Assembly: GCF_038561935.1 (NCBI RefSeq) | Contig: NZ_CP102770.1 | Coordinates: 9,610,001 to 9,674,000 of the forward strand | DNA length: 64,000 nt | Source: Myxococcus stipitatus | GTDB lineage: Bacteria; Myxococcota; Myxococcia; Myxococcales; Myxococcaceae | Direction of reading: 5' to 3' | In this document: positions 32,142 through 40,621 of the stretch, in pieces | How the letters are laid out: every line of letters begins with the position of its first letter | How positions within the stretch are numbered: position 1 is the first letter of the stretch | Translations under genes and position numbers: made by a program | Notes under the pieces: model-generated | What the model was told of the DNA's origin: nothing | The model's input: only the letters and a program-made list of their open reading frames with translations | Database searches by the model: none

Positions 32142-33809
32142 TCACGGACGCGCGCCGAGCGACGCCAGCAGCTTCATGGCCTCTTCATGCTTCGGCGCCA
32201 GCGCGAGCGACTTCTTGAGACTGGCGATGGCCGCGTCCGCGCGGCCCGCCTGGATGTATCCCTGAGCCAGGCCCACGTGCGCCTCCGCGTCCTGGGGGAA
32301 GAGCGCGGCGTTCGCCTCGAACACCTTCACCGCGTCGGCGACCTTGTCGTTTCGCAGCAGGTCATTCCCCAGCCCGCCGAGCGCCTCCGAGGACTGGTGC
32401 TCGCGCGCCCCCGCCGCGTGCTGCTCCTTGAACCACGCCAGCGCCGTGTCCACGCCCCGGAGCCGGACAATCAGGTCCGCCGTCCCATACGGCCCTCGGG
32501 GAATGAAGACATGGCTCTTCCAGCCATACTCCCGCGCCACCGCGTCGGCGAGCATCGCCAGGAGGAACCGCCCGTTGTCGGAGTTGGTCATCAACACCAC
32601 GCCGCTGCCGGTGTTCGAGTACGCCACCAGCTGCGAGCGATAGCCCTCCACCCAGCCCCCGTGAGCGAAGTAGCTCGGGTCCTCCTGGAGGCGGAAGCCC
32701 AGCCCGAAGCGCTCCGGCTGCCACGGCGGCGGAGGCTTCGGCCCCGTGGGCCCCGGCCCCTGTCGAGACAACAGCTCCTTCGCCATCGCCCGAGACACCA
32801 CCCGCCGTGACGTCCCCACCCGCGCCTTGGAGACCTCGATGGCGAAGCGCGCCAGGTCCGACGGCGTGGTCCACAACCCCGCGGCGGCCTGGTCCGGATA
32901 CGTGTGCCATCCCCCCGGAAGGCTCGAGCCATCCGCCCGAGTCCCCGTCGCGGCCAGCGGCACGAGCGCCGGGGGCAGCGGCTGCTCGAAGGTGCTGTGC
33001 GTCATGTCCAAGGGCTGCAGCACCGTCTCGCGCATGATGCGCGCGAAGGGCTTCTCCAGCACATCCACCATCACCTGCTGGACGACACTCAGCCCCAGGT
33101 TGCTGTAGCGCGCCACCGTTCCAGGCTCGGCCACCACGCGCACGGGAGGCGAGTTCGCCGGCGCCTTGCCTTCCAGGCTCTCCAGCAGCGTGGGCACCGG
33201 CGCTCCCGACGCATACCCATCAAAGCCATGCATCGGCAGTCCCGCGCTATGGCTGAGCAGACGCCGCAGCGTCACCTTCTCCTTCCGCGTGAAGGGACTG
33301 TCCGGCACCTTCCACGACACCAGCTTGCCGTTGACGTCCTCGTCGAGCGACCAGCGCCCTTGCTGCGCATGGTGCGCCACCGCGAGCGCCGTCATCGGCT
33401 TGCTGATGGAGCCCGCCTGGAACAGCGTCTCCAGCGTGACGGGCTCCGAGCCCCCCGCCCGCGTCACCCCGTACGACTTCGCCCAGCGCAGCGAGTTCCC
33501 CTCGAACACCGCGATGCTCAGCCCGGGGAGCTTGTAGAGCGCCATCCACTCCGCGAGCGTCAGGCGCAGGTGCTCTCCTCCAGGCAGCGGCACCGCCTCC
33601 AGCCCCGCCTCCACGCGCGCCACGCGCGCCGACTCCTCGGCGCGGTGCAGCCACTGCGTCGCCGGCCTGGGTGCATCCGCGCCCGTGAGCAATGAAACAG
33701 CCAGGCCCCCGAGGACCCCCACCGAGGCGACCCGGCCCCCCAGGGTCTCTCGACACCCCACGACCTTCGATGGCGCGACGCGCCAACGCCCGACCCGATT
33801 CCCAAGCAT
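32142..33809 (-). CDS. Class C beta-lactamase-like serine hydrolase with C-terminal TPR repeats
   Basis: A 555-residue exported protein. ATG at 33809 is preferred over the GTG two codons upstream because GGGAGGG is then at proper spacing. After a Sec or lipoprotein-like leader (about 1-46) comes a beta-lactamase/esterase domain (about 80-430) with the catalytic pair S134-IS-K137, a tyrosine motif YSNLG and the third motif HGGW. Related proteins are D,D-peptidases, esterases or peptidases. Residues about 470-550 contain two or three TPR-like repeats (AHVGLAQGYIQAGRADAAIASLKKSLALAPKH) that could mediate binding to a partner. It abuts the propeller/diheme gene tail to tail with 9 bp between. Confidence 0.85.
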   Translation of the reverse strand: MLGNRVGRWRVAPSKVVGCRETLGGRVASVGVLGGLAVSLLTGADAPRPATQWLHRAEESARVARVEAGLEAVPLPGGEHLRLTLAEWMALYKLPGLSIAVFEGNSLRWAKSYGVTRAGGSEPVTLETLFQAGSISKPMTALAVAHHAQQGRWSLDEDVNGKLVSWKVPDSPFTRKEKVTLRRLLSHSAGLPMHGFDGYASGAPVPTLLESLEGKAPANSPPVRVVAEPGTVARYSNLGLSVVQQVMVDVLEKPFARIMRETVLQPLDMTHSTFEQPLPPALVPLAATGTRADGSSLPGGWHTYPDQAAAGLWTTPSDLARFAIEVSKARVGTSRRVVSRAMAKELLSRQGPGPTGPKPPPPWQPERFGLGFRLQEDPSYFAHGGWVEGYRSQLVAYSNTGSGVVLMTNSDNGRFLLAMLADAVAREYGWKSHVFIPRGPYGTADLIVRLRGVDTALAWFKEQHAAGAREHQSSEALGGLGNDLLRNDKVADAVKVFEANAALFPQDAEAHVGLAQGYIQAGRADAAIASLKKSLALAPKHEEAMKLLASLGARP

Positions 33810-34082
33810 CCGCACTCCCTCCCAAGCAGAGAGGACGCGTCAGGCGTCCTCGACTGGAGCGCGGCACCCTACGGCGGCGCGAGGCCCCGATGGGCACCGG
33901 CCATCCCGGGTTGTGTCATGCTTCCGCCATGAGTGACGGGGGGACGCGTTCAGCGCGCAACCCTCGAAGTGGCGTGAGTACGCAACCACTTGTCGCCCAC
34001 CCATGTTTCAGGTCATGCGACGTTCAGAAGCGCCGTTCGTTGCACAGCCCTCGGGCAGCAGGGCCGAGACACGGGGGGGAAG

Positions 34083-34619
34083 ATGACGAGACACGACGGG
34101 TCCACGCCGAGACTCTGGAAGACGCTCATATGCTTCTTGCGAGTCCTCATGACGCAGGTGCTCTATCTGGCACCGCTGTTCTGGTTCATGGAGCTGTCCC
34201 AGAACATCGCCTGGCACTGGATGAACGATGATTGGGGTTGGCACTACCCCACCTCCCCGTATCACTGGTTCTCGTTCGCCAGCATGATTCTGTGGGCCGG
34301 CTGCGTGGGCCTGCTGTGGACGCTGCACTACTTCTTCTTCTACCCGCGCAAGGTCAAGGTCTGGACCCGCGTGGCCATCGGCACGGTGGTGTGCTGGTTG
34401 GGAGAGTGGTTCGGCGGTTACCTGGCGGCGAATGTCTTCCATTACCCGCTTCAGGTGTGGCCCGGCTCACCGCTCATCTACGTCCACTACGCCGCCCTGT
34501 TCTTCTGGGTCAGCAACGTCATCGTCTACCACCTGGTCACGGTGAACGTGGTGGACCTGACGCCCACGTATGACGCGCCGCCGGAGTCTGGCGCCGCCCG
34601 CGCCCACGTCGTGGCCTGA
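34083..34619 (+). CDS. Four-span aromatic-rich membrane protein of unknown function
   Basis: A 178-residue inner-membrane protein with about four hydrophobic spans (near 16-40, 53-75, 86-108 and 128-155). ATG at 34083 follows GGGGGAAG. It is exceptionally rich in Trp, Tyr, Phe and His, for example HWMNDDWGWHYPTSPYHWF between spans 1 and 2. The loop between spans 3 and 4 contains NVFHYPLQVWPGSPLIYVHY, which could line a cavity or bind a cofactor or metal through His, though no known motif is present. The family is not recognised. It is convergent with the histidine kinase gene at 34631 (11 bp) and has its own promoter region. Confidence 0.72.
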   Translation: MTRHDGSTPRLWKTLICFLRVLMTQVLYLAPLFWFMELSQNIAWHWMNDDWGWHYPTSPYHWFSFASMILWAGCVGLLWTLHYFFFYPRKVKVWTRVAIGTVVCWLGEWFGGYLAANVFHYPLQVWPGSPLIYVHYAALFFWVSNVIVYHLVTVNVVDLTPTYDAPPESGAARAHVVA

Positions 34620-34630
34620 GCCCCCGCGCG

Positions 34631-35995
34631 TCAGCCCAGGCTCGCGCTGGCGTTGTGCCCTTCCAAGGGCAGCTTGAGTCGCGCGCGGCACCCACGCCCC
34701 TCGGGGCGGTTCTCGAGTCGGAGGGTGCCGCCGTGGGCTTCGGCAATCTGCCGGCACAGCGCCAGGCCGATGCCGCTGCCCTGGGGCTTGGTCGTGAAGA
34801 AGGGCACGAAGAGGTTGCCCGTGTCCGCCAGCCCCGCGCCTTCGTCCTCCACCCAGACCTCCACCGCGCCGGGCGACAGCACCGCCCAGGACACCCAGAC
34901 CTGACGTGTCTGGGATTCCGTCAGCACCGCGTCCACCGCGTTGCGCACCAGGTTGATGAGCAGCTGCTCGAGCTGGTCCGAGTCCCCGCGGACCACCAGC
35001 GCCGGCCCCGCCCGCACCTCCACCGGACGCCGCGTCTCCAGCGCCGCCACGCGCCGCACCCAGCCCTCCACCTCCACGCCGGAGAGCACCGGCGGAGGCA
35101 GGCGCGCCAGCCGCGCATACGCGGACATGAAGCGCGCCAGGGACTCCGAGCGCCGCGCGACGATGCCCAGGCCGCTCCTCGCGTCGTCCTCCCAGTCGGA
35201 GGGGCGCGGCTCTTGAATCAGCAGGTCCCGCAGCGACTCCGCGATGGATTGGATGGGTGACAGCGAGTTGTTGATTTCATGGCTCAGCACCCGCACCAGC
35301 CGGCGCCACGCCTCGCGCTCCTGCTCGCGCAGCGCCAGCCGCAGGTCGGCCAGCACCACCAGGTGGTGCGGCAGGCCTCCTTGTCGGAAGCCTCCCCGCC
35401 GCAGCTCGTAGGGCCCGCCCTCCTCCGCGAACGAGCGCGACAGCCGCCGAGGCGCGGGCCCCTCCAGCAGGTCCGCCAGCCCCAAGGCCCCCGCACCCTT
35501 GCCCATCAGCTGCGAGCGCGACTGGCCCAGGAGCTTCTCGCCCGCACGGTTCACCAGCCGCAGCGTCCCCGCGACGTCGAAGGCCAGCACCCCGACGTCA
35601 ATCTCCTCCATCACCTGCTCGAGCAGCGCGCCCGCCTCCAGCGCGCCCAGCCGCTGCTCGCGCAGCGTGTCGCCCAGGGCATTCACCTCCAGGAGGACCT
35701 CGCCCAGCGCGTCGCCCGCACGGGCCCCGCGTCCGCGCGTCGAGTAGTCCCCCTCGCGCAGCGCCGCCAGGAGGTTGGCCAGGGCGTGCAGCGGGCGCGT
35801 CACCCGCTCCCGCACCAGCAGGCCCACACCCAGGAAGACGCCCACCACCAGCGTGGTGAGCGTCCAGCGGACCTTCGAGGAGAATTCTCCCGTCCACACC
35901 AGCGCGAGCGAGGCCACCACGCCCGGGATGCCCGCGAGCCACACCAGCGCGAGCACCTGCAAGTCATGTGGCCAGGGCTCGCGCTGCTGCTTCAC
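34631..35995 (-). CDS. NtrY-type sensor histidine kinase with almost no periplasmic domain
   Basis: A 454-residue membrane histidine kinase that should phosphorylate the regulator encoded just upstream. The GTG start at 35995 overlaps the regulator's stop by four bases (GTGA) and follows GGGAG. Two spans (about 13-35 and 43-63) are joined by only about eight periplasmic residues, so it has no external sensor domain. A HAMP-like segment (about 64-115) and a PAS domain (about 120-220) follow. HisKA carries His239 in LSHEINNSLSPI, and the HATPase has LLINLVRNAVDAV, EDEGAGL and GSGIGLALCRQIAEAHGG. This layout is typical of intramembrane-sensing kinases that read the state of a partner transporter; here the ABC genes lie directly upstream in the same operon. 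Confidence 0.92.
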   Translation of the reverse strand: MKQQREPWPHDLQVLALVWLAGIPGVVASLALVWTGEFSSKVRWTLTTLVVGVFLGVGLLVRERVTRPLHALANLLAALREGDYSTRGRGARAGDALGEVLLEVNALGDTLREQRLGALEAGALLEQVMEEIDVGVLAFDVAGTLRLVNRAGEKLLGQSRSQLMGKGAGALGLADLLEGPAPRRLSRSFAEEGGPYELRRGGFRQGGLPHHLVVLADLRLALREQEREAWRRLVRVLSHEINNSLSPIQSIAESLRDLLIQEPRPSDWEDDARSGLGIVARRSESLARFMSAYARLARLPPPVLSGVEVEGWVRRVAALETRRPVEVRAGPALVVRGDSDQLEQLLINLVRNAVDAVLTESQTRQVWVSWAVLSPGAVEVWVEDEGAGLADTGNLFVPFFTTKPQGSGIGLALCRQIAEAHGGTLRLENRPEGRGCRARLKLPLEGHNASASLG

Positions 35996-37449
35996 CGTGC
36001 TCCCTTGATTCCGTAGTACTGGAGCCGACGGTACAGCGCGCTGCGAGACAAGCCCAGGCCCTTGGCCGCCTCGCTCACGTTGCCTTCCTGCCGCGCGAGT
36101 GCGCGCTCGATGAGGTAGCGCTCCACCTCCTCCAGCGTCATCTCCTCCAGGCGGGACAGGCCCTCGCGGCCCGCGCGGCGCAAGAGCAGGTCCTCCGCGG
36201 ACACCTCGTCGCCCACGGACATCAGGAGCGCGCGCTCCACCGCGTGCTCCAGCTCGCGCACGTTGCCCGGCCACGGATAGGCCAAGAGCGCCTCCAACGC
36301 GCCCGGCGTCATCCGCATGGCGTTGCGGCCGTAGCGCTTGCCGTGCTCGGCCAGGAAGTGCGACGCCAGGAGCGGGATGTCCTCGCGTCGCTCGCGCAGC
36401 GCGGGCAGCGGAATCTCCACCGTGTTGAGGCGATAGAGCAGGTCCTCGCGGAAGCGGCCCTCCGCCACGGCCTTGGCCAGGTCCACGTTGGTGGCGCTCA
36501 CCACGCGCACGTCCACTCGCCGCGTCTTGGACGAGCCCACCGGGTGCAGCTCTCCCGTCTGGAGCACGCGCAGGAGCTTCGCCTGCTGCGACAGCGGCAT
36601 GTTGCCAATCTCATCCAGGAAGAGCGTGCCTCCGTCCGCCAGTTCGAAGCAGCCCGTGCGGTCCGTCTTCGCGTCGGTGAAGGCGCCCTTCACGTGGCCG
36701 AACAGCTCGCTCTCGAAGACCCCCTCCGACAGGCCACCGGAGTTGACCGCCACGAAGGCGCGGTCCGCCCGGGTGGACGAGGCGTGGAGCAGCCGGGCCA
36801 CCACTTCCTTGCCCGTGCCGTGCTCGCCCGTCACCAGCACGTTGGCGGCGGAGGGCGCCACGCGCTCAATCATCCGCCGCACGGGCATCATGGCGCGCGA
36901 CTCGGACACCAGGGTGGGCAGCCCGGACTGGGCGCGGCGCAGGTGCTGGTTCTCATCCTCCAGCCGGCGGCTGCGCTTGAGCGCCCGGGACAGCTCCAGC
37001 TGCGTGCGCAGCGTGGCCAGCAGGCGCGTGTTGTCCCACGGCTTCTGAACGTAGTCGCGCGCGCCGCCGCGCATGGCCTCCACCGCGCCCTCCACGCTGC
37101 CCCAGGCGGTCATCACCACCACGGGCAGCGTCGAGTCCTGCGCGCGGATGCGGCCGAGCAGGTCCATGCCCTCCTTCCCGGAGGTGGTGTCGCGCGCGTA
37201 GTTCAGGTCCATGAGGACCAGGTCCACGTCCTCGGTCTCCAGCGTGGCGAGCGCCCCCGCGGGCGACTGCGCCGTGACGACGGCGTGCCCGTCCCGCTTC
37301 AAGAGCAGGCGGAGGGCCTCCAGCACGTCGGCCTGGTCATCCGCGACCAGGATGCGCGAGGGCCGGGCCGCCGGAGCGGACACGGGCGCGGGGGCAGGGG
37401 GTGGAACAACGGGAGTGGTGGGGGAGAAGACAGGTTGGGGCTCGGACAC
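35992..37449 (-). CDS. NtrC-family sigma-54 response regulator
   Basis: A 485-residue enhancer-binding activator. Receiver domain at about 31-150, with phospho-acceptor Asp81 in LVLMDLNYARDTTSG. The AAA+ domain (about 175-400) has Walker A GEHGTGKE, a sigma-54 contact loop reading GAFTDA rather than the usual GAFTGA, and Walker B GGTLFLDEIGNM. A Fis-type helix-turn-helix sits at the end (NVSEAAKGLGLSRSALYRRL). An N-terminal Pro-rich stretch of 30 residues precedes the receiver. It starts with GTG at 37449, 41 bp after the last ADOP permease, and overlaps the kinase gene by four bases. Probable target: the operon itself, via sigma-54. Confidence 0.93.
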   Translation of the reverse strand: MSEPQPVFSPTTPVVPPPAPAPVSAPAARPSRILVADDQADVLEALRLLLKRDGHAVVTAQSPAGALATLETEDVDLVLMDLNYARDTTSGKEGMDLLGRIRAQDSTLPVVVMTAWGSVEGAVEAMRGGARDYVQKPWDNTRLLATLRTQLELSRALKRSRRLEDENQHLRRAQSGLPTLVSESRAMMPVRRMIERVAPSAANVLVTGEHGTGKEVVARLLHASSTRADRAFVAVNSGGLSEGVFESELFGHVKGAFTDAKTDRTGCFELADGGTLFLDEIGNMPLSQQAKLLRVLQTGELHPVGSSKTRRVDVRVVSATNVDLAKAVAEGRFREDLLYRLNTVEIPLPALRERREDIPLLASHFLAEHGKRYGRNAMRMTPGALEALLAYPWPGNVRELEHAVERALLMSVGDEVSAEDLLLRRAGREGLSRLEEMTLEEVERYLIERALARQEGNVSEAAKGLGLSRSALYRRLQYYGIKGAR

Positions 37450-37490
37450 GGAAAGTCATCCCAGAGAAGAGAGTGCCTGAAACAAAGGAC

Positions 37491-39896
37491 TCAGCCTCCA
37501 CGCAGCACGGAGGCCGGGTCCACGCCCGCCGCCCGACGAGCCGGGAGCCAGCTCGCCAGCCAGGCGGTGACCAGTAACAGCAAGCAGACGGAGGCCATGA
37601 CTCCGACATCCAGGGCCTCCATTCCGTACAGCAGACCTTCCACGGCCCGGTGCGCCGACAGCGTGCCCACCAGTCCCAGCCCCAGGCCCCATCCCACACG
37701 GCGAAGCGCCTGGCCCACCACCAGACGCAGGACATCCGCCGAACGAGCGCCCAGGGCCATCCTCACGCCCATCTCATGCTCTCGTTGTGCCACGGAATAG
37801 GACATGACGCCGTAGATGCCCACCGCGGCCAGCACCAGTGCCAGCACGCCGAAGGCCCCCAGCAACACCGCTCGGAATCTCGGCAATCCCAAGTCCGTGG
37901 ACAATCTTTCTTCCAGCGTCGCCACCTGCGCGAGCGCCACCATCGAATCCACCGCGCGCAGCTCCTCGCGCACCACCGCCTCCAGGGACTGGGGCGCCAG
38001 GTTCCCGGAGGCCCGCACCGCGAGCTGCCCGTCCGACGCCCCTTCCTGCGCCATGGTCATGTAGACGGTGGGCTCGTGCCCGGCCGTGACGCCCGCGTAC
38101 GCGACGTCCCGCACCACGCCCACCACCGTCGTCCAGAGGGGCTTTCCGTCCGCGTCGCTCCCGCCGAAGGTGACGCGGCGGCCCAGGGGGTCCAGGCCGG
38201 GGAAGACCTCCCGGGCGAAGCGCTCGCTGATGACCATGACGCGCGGGGCGTTGGCCCCATCCGTCTCGGCCAGCCGACGGCCGGCGAGCAGGGGCACCTT
38301 CAGTGCCTCCAGGAACCCAGGCGTGGCGACGTTGAACAGCGCATGGGGCCGAGGGGAGACATCCTCCGTTCCCTCCGCCCAGTAGCCCGCGCGGCCGATG
38401 GAGCCGCCCGCGGGGAGGCTGGTCCCCACGCCCACGGCGGCGACCTCCGGACGCGCGGCGAGGCGGGCCGTCAGCGCCTGGTGGAACGCGGCCGCCTTCT
38501 CCTCCGAGCCATACTGGTTCGTGGGCAGCACCAGCCGCGCGACGAGCACGCCCGCCGGCTCCAGGCCCGGGTCCGCCTGGTACAGCCGCAGGAAGCTCTT
38601 GAGCATCAGCCCCGCGCCGCAGACGAGCATCAGCGCCAGCGCCACCTCCGCCACCACCAGCACCGAGTGCGCGCGGCTCCGTCCCGCCTCCGTCGCCCCC
38701 CGCCCCAGGACCGAGGCGGGCGACATCCGGCTCTTGCGCAGCGCCGGCAGCAGCCCCACCCCCACGCCCGTCACCAGCGTCACCCCCAGCGCGAACAGGA
38801 GGACGCGGCCGTCGATGCCCATCTCGCTGGCGCGGGGCAGCCGGCTGCCTCCCACCATCAGCACCAGGTCCGTGGTCCACCGCGCCAGCAGCACGCCGCC
38901 CACGCCGCCCATCAGCGCGAGCAGCAGGCTCTCCGTGAGGAGCTGACGCACCAGCCGTCCACGCCCGGCGCCCAATGCCACGCGGATCCCCAGCTCCCGC
39001 TCCCGCGCCGCCGCGCGCGCCAGTTGGAGGTGCGCCACGTTCGCCGCCGCCAGCAACAGCACCAGCGACACCGCGCCCAGGAGCACCCACAGCAGCAGCC
39101 CCACATCCCGCGTGAGCAGGTCCTGGAAGCGCATCACCCCCACCACCAGGCTCGTGTCCTTCTCGTCGCGCAGCCGTCCGCCCACGACGGTCATCTCGTG
39201 ACGCGCCGACTCCAGCGTGGCCCCGGGCGCGAGCCGCCCCATCACCGAGAACGCGCGGTGGCCGCGGTGCGTGCGGTCTCTCGACGTGGCCGCGCCCGGC
39301 AGGCTGTCGAACGGGAACCAGACGTCCGTGGAGGGATTGGGAATCTGGAAGGACGGCGGCATCACGCCCACCACCGTGTAGGGCTGCCCGCTCAAGGTCA
39401 GGGTGGAGCCCAGCACCTGGGGCGTCCCGCCCTCCTTCAGCCACCGCGCATGGGAGAGCACCACCACGGGCGCGTCACGCTCCGCCCCGGTGAAGGTCCT
39501 CCCCAACGCGGCCGTCGCCCCGAAGGCGCCGAAGAAGTCCCCCACCACCGTGGCCCCGCGAACCATCTCCGCGTCGCCCGCGCCCGTGCGGTTGAAGAGG
39601 TCGGCGGACACCGCCGTCAACGAGCGAATCTGGGTGAGCTGGCTCGCTAGGTCCTCGTAGTTCGGGAGGCTGTAGCGCGAGCGGCCCTGTTGCTGCTTCT
39701 CCGCCGAGAGCACCACCAGTCGCTCCGGCTCCGCGAAGGGAAGCGGGCGCAGCAGCACCGCGTCCACCACGCTGAACAGCGCCGTCGTCACGCCGATACC
39801 CAGGGCCAGCACCAGCACCGCCGCCAGCGTGAAGGCCGGCGACTTGCGCAAGGAGCGCAGGGCGTAGCGCACGTCCATCGACAGGTCACTCAACAT
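37491..39896 (-). CDS. ADOP-family duplicated ABC permease 5 (divergent copy)
   Basis: An 801-residue permease of the ADOP type: two MacB_PCD/FtsX units in one chain, with one span near the N-terminus, a large periplasmic domain, three spans (about 275-375), then the pattern repeats to the C-terminus. It starts [18 protein letters not shown], shared with the other copies, but it diverges more from them (for example [16 protein letters not shown]). It ends ASVLRGG, unlike the ...VDPII ending of the four tandem copies. It lies 33 bp after ATPase 2, and probably forms a transporter with it, and 41 bp before the sigma-54 regulator. The substrate is unknown. Confidence 0.9.
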   Translation of the reverse strand: MLSDLSMDVRYALRSLRKSPAFTLAAVLVLALGIGVTTALFSVVDAVLLRPLPFAEPERLVVLSAEKQQQGRSRYSLPNYEDLASQLTQIRSLTAVSADLFNRTGAGDAEMVRGATVVGDFFGAFGATAALGRTFTGAERDAPVVVLSHARWLKEGGTPQVLGSTLTLSGQPYTVVGVMPPSFQIPNPSTDVWFPFDSLPGAATSRDRTHRGHRAFSVMGRLAPGATLESARHEMTVVGGRLRDEKDTSLVVGVMRFQDLLTRDVGLLLWVLLGAVSLVLLLAAANVAHLQLARAAARERELGIRVALGAGRGRLVRQLLTESLLLALMGGVGGVLLARWTTDLVLMVGGSRLPRASEMGIDGRVLLFALGVTLVTGVGVGLLPALRKSRMSPASVLGRGATEAGRSRAHSVLVVAEVALALMLVCGAGLMLKSFLRLYQADPGLEPAGVLVARLVLPTNQYGSEEKAAAFHQALTARLAARPEVAAVGVGTSLPAGGSIGRAGYWAEGTEDVSPRPHALFNVATPGFLEALKVPLLAGRRLAETDGANAPRVMVISERFAREVFPGLDPLGRRVTFGGSDADGKPLWTTVVGVVRDVAYAGVTAGHEPTVYMTMAQEGASDGQLAVRASGNLAPQSLEAVVREELRAVDSMVALAQVATLEERLSTDLGLPRFRAVLLGAFGVLALVLAAVGIYGVMSYSVAQREHEMGVRMALGARSADVLRLVVGQALRRVGWGLGLGLVGTLSAHRAVEGLLYGMEALDVGVMASVCLLLLVTAWLASWLPARRAAGVDPASVLRGG

Positions 39897-39929
39897 GATG
39901 GGTTACTCCAGTACGACTGCATCAGGGTT

Positions 39930-40604
39930 TCACTTCTGGAGCCAGCCATCCGCGAGCTGGATGATGCGATTGCCGTAGGCCGCGTTGGCCTCCGAGTGGG
40001 TCACCTGGATGATGGTGGTGCCCTGCTTGTTGAGCGTCTGGAACACCTCCATGATGTGCTTGGCCTGCTGCGAGTGGAGGTTCCCCGTGGGCTCGTCCGC
40101 CAGCAGCACCTTGGGCGAGGCGATGAGCGCGCGGGCGATGCCCACCAGCTGCTGCTGACCGCCGGAGAGCTGCGAGGGGAACAGGTCCTTCTTCCCCACG
40201 AGCTGGAAGCGGTCCAGCATGTCGCCCACCAGCGCCTCGCGCTCACCGCGCTTCAGGTCGCGGTAGGACAGCGGCACCTCCAGGTTCTCCGCCACCGTGA
40301 GGTTGTCCAGCAGGTGGTACTGCTGGAAGACGAAGCCGATGGTGCGCCGGGACAGCTCGCCGCGCTCCTTGAGCTTCATCCCGTGCACGGCGTGGCCGTC
40401 CAGGACGTACTCGCCCTTCCACTCGGCGTCGAGCATGCCCATCACTGACAGCAGCGTGGACTTCCCCGCGCCGGACGGGCCCATCATCGTGACGAACTCA
40501 CCGGCCTGGATGTCCAGGTCGATGTTGCGCAGCACCCAGACGCGGCCTCCGGCCAGGGGATAGGACTTTTCAATCTGCCGCAGGGAAATGAGAGGGGAGG
40601 ACAT
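39930..40604 (-). CDS. MacB/LolD-type ABC ATP-binding protein (ATPase 2)
   Basis: A 224-residue ATPase with Walker A GPSGAGKST (42-50), signature LSGGQQQLVGIARAL, Walker [12 protein letters not shown] and H-loop VTHSEAN. It belongs to the branch that powers FtsX/MacB-like permeases. ATG at 40604 is chosen; an upstream GTG at 40625, which overlaps the preceding permease stop by four bases, is an alternative that adds seven residues. It lies between the four tandem ADOP permeases and the fifth, so it could serve either. The signature LVGIARAL departs a little from the ATPase 1 form (QRIAVARAV). Confidence 0.9.
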   Translation of the reverse strand: MSSPLISLRQIEKSYPLAGGRVWVLRNIDLDIQAGEFVTMMGPSGAGKSTLLSVMGMLDAEWKGEYVLDGHAVHGMKLKERGELSRRTIGFVFQQYHLLDNLTVAENLEVPLSYRDLKRGEREALVGDMLDRFQLVGKKDLFPSQLSGGQQQLVGIARALIASPKVLLADEPTGNLHSQQAKHIMEVFQTLNKQGTTIIQVTHSEANAAYGNRIIQLADGWLQK

Positions 40605-40621
40605 GGTCGAGGCTTTCGTGC

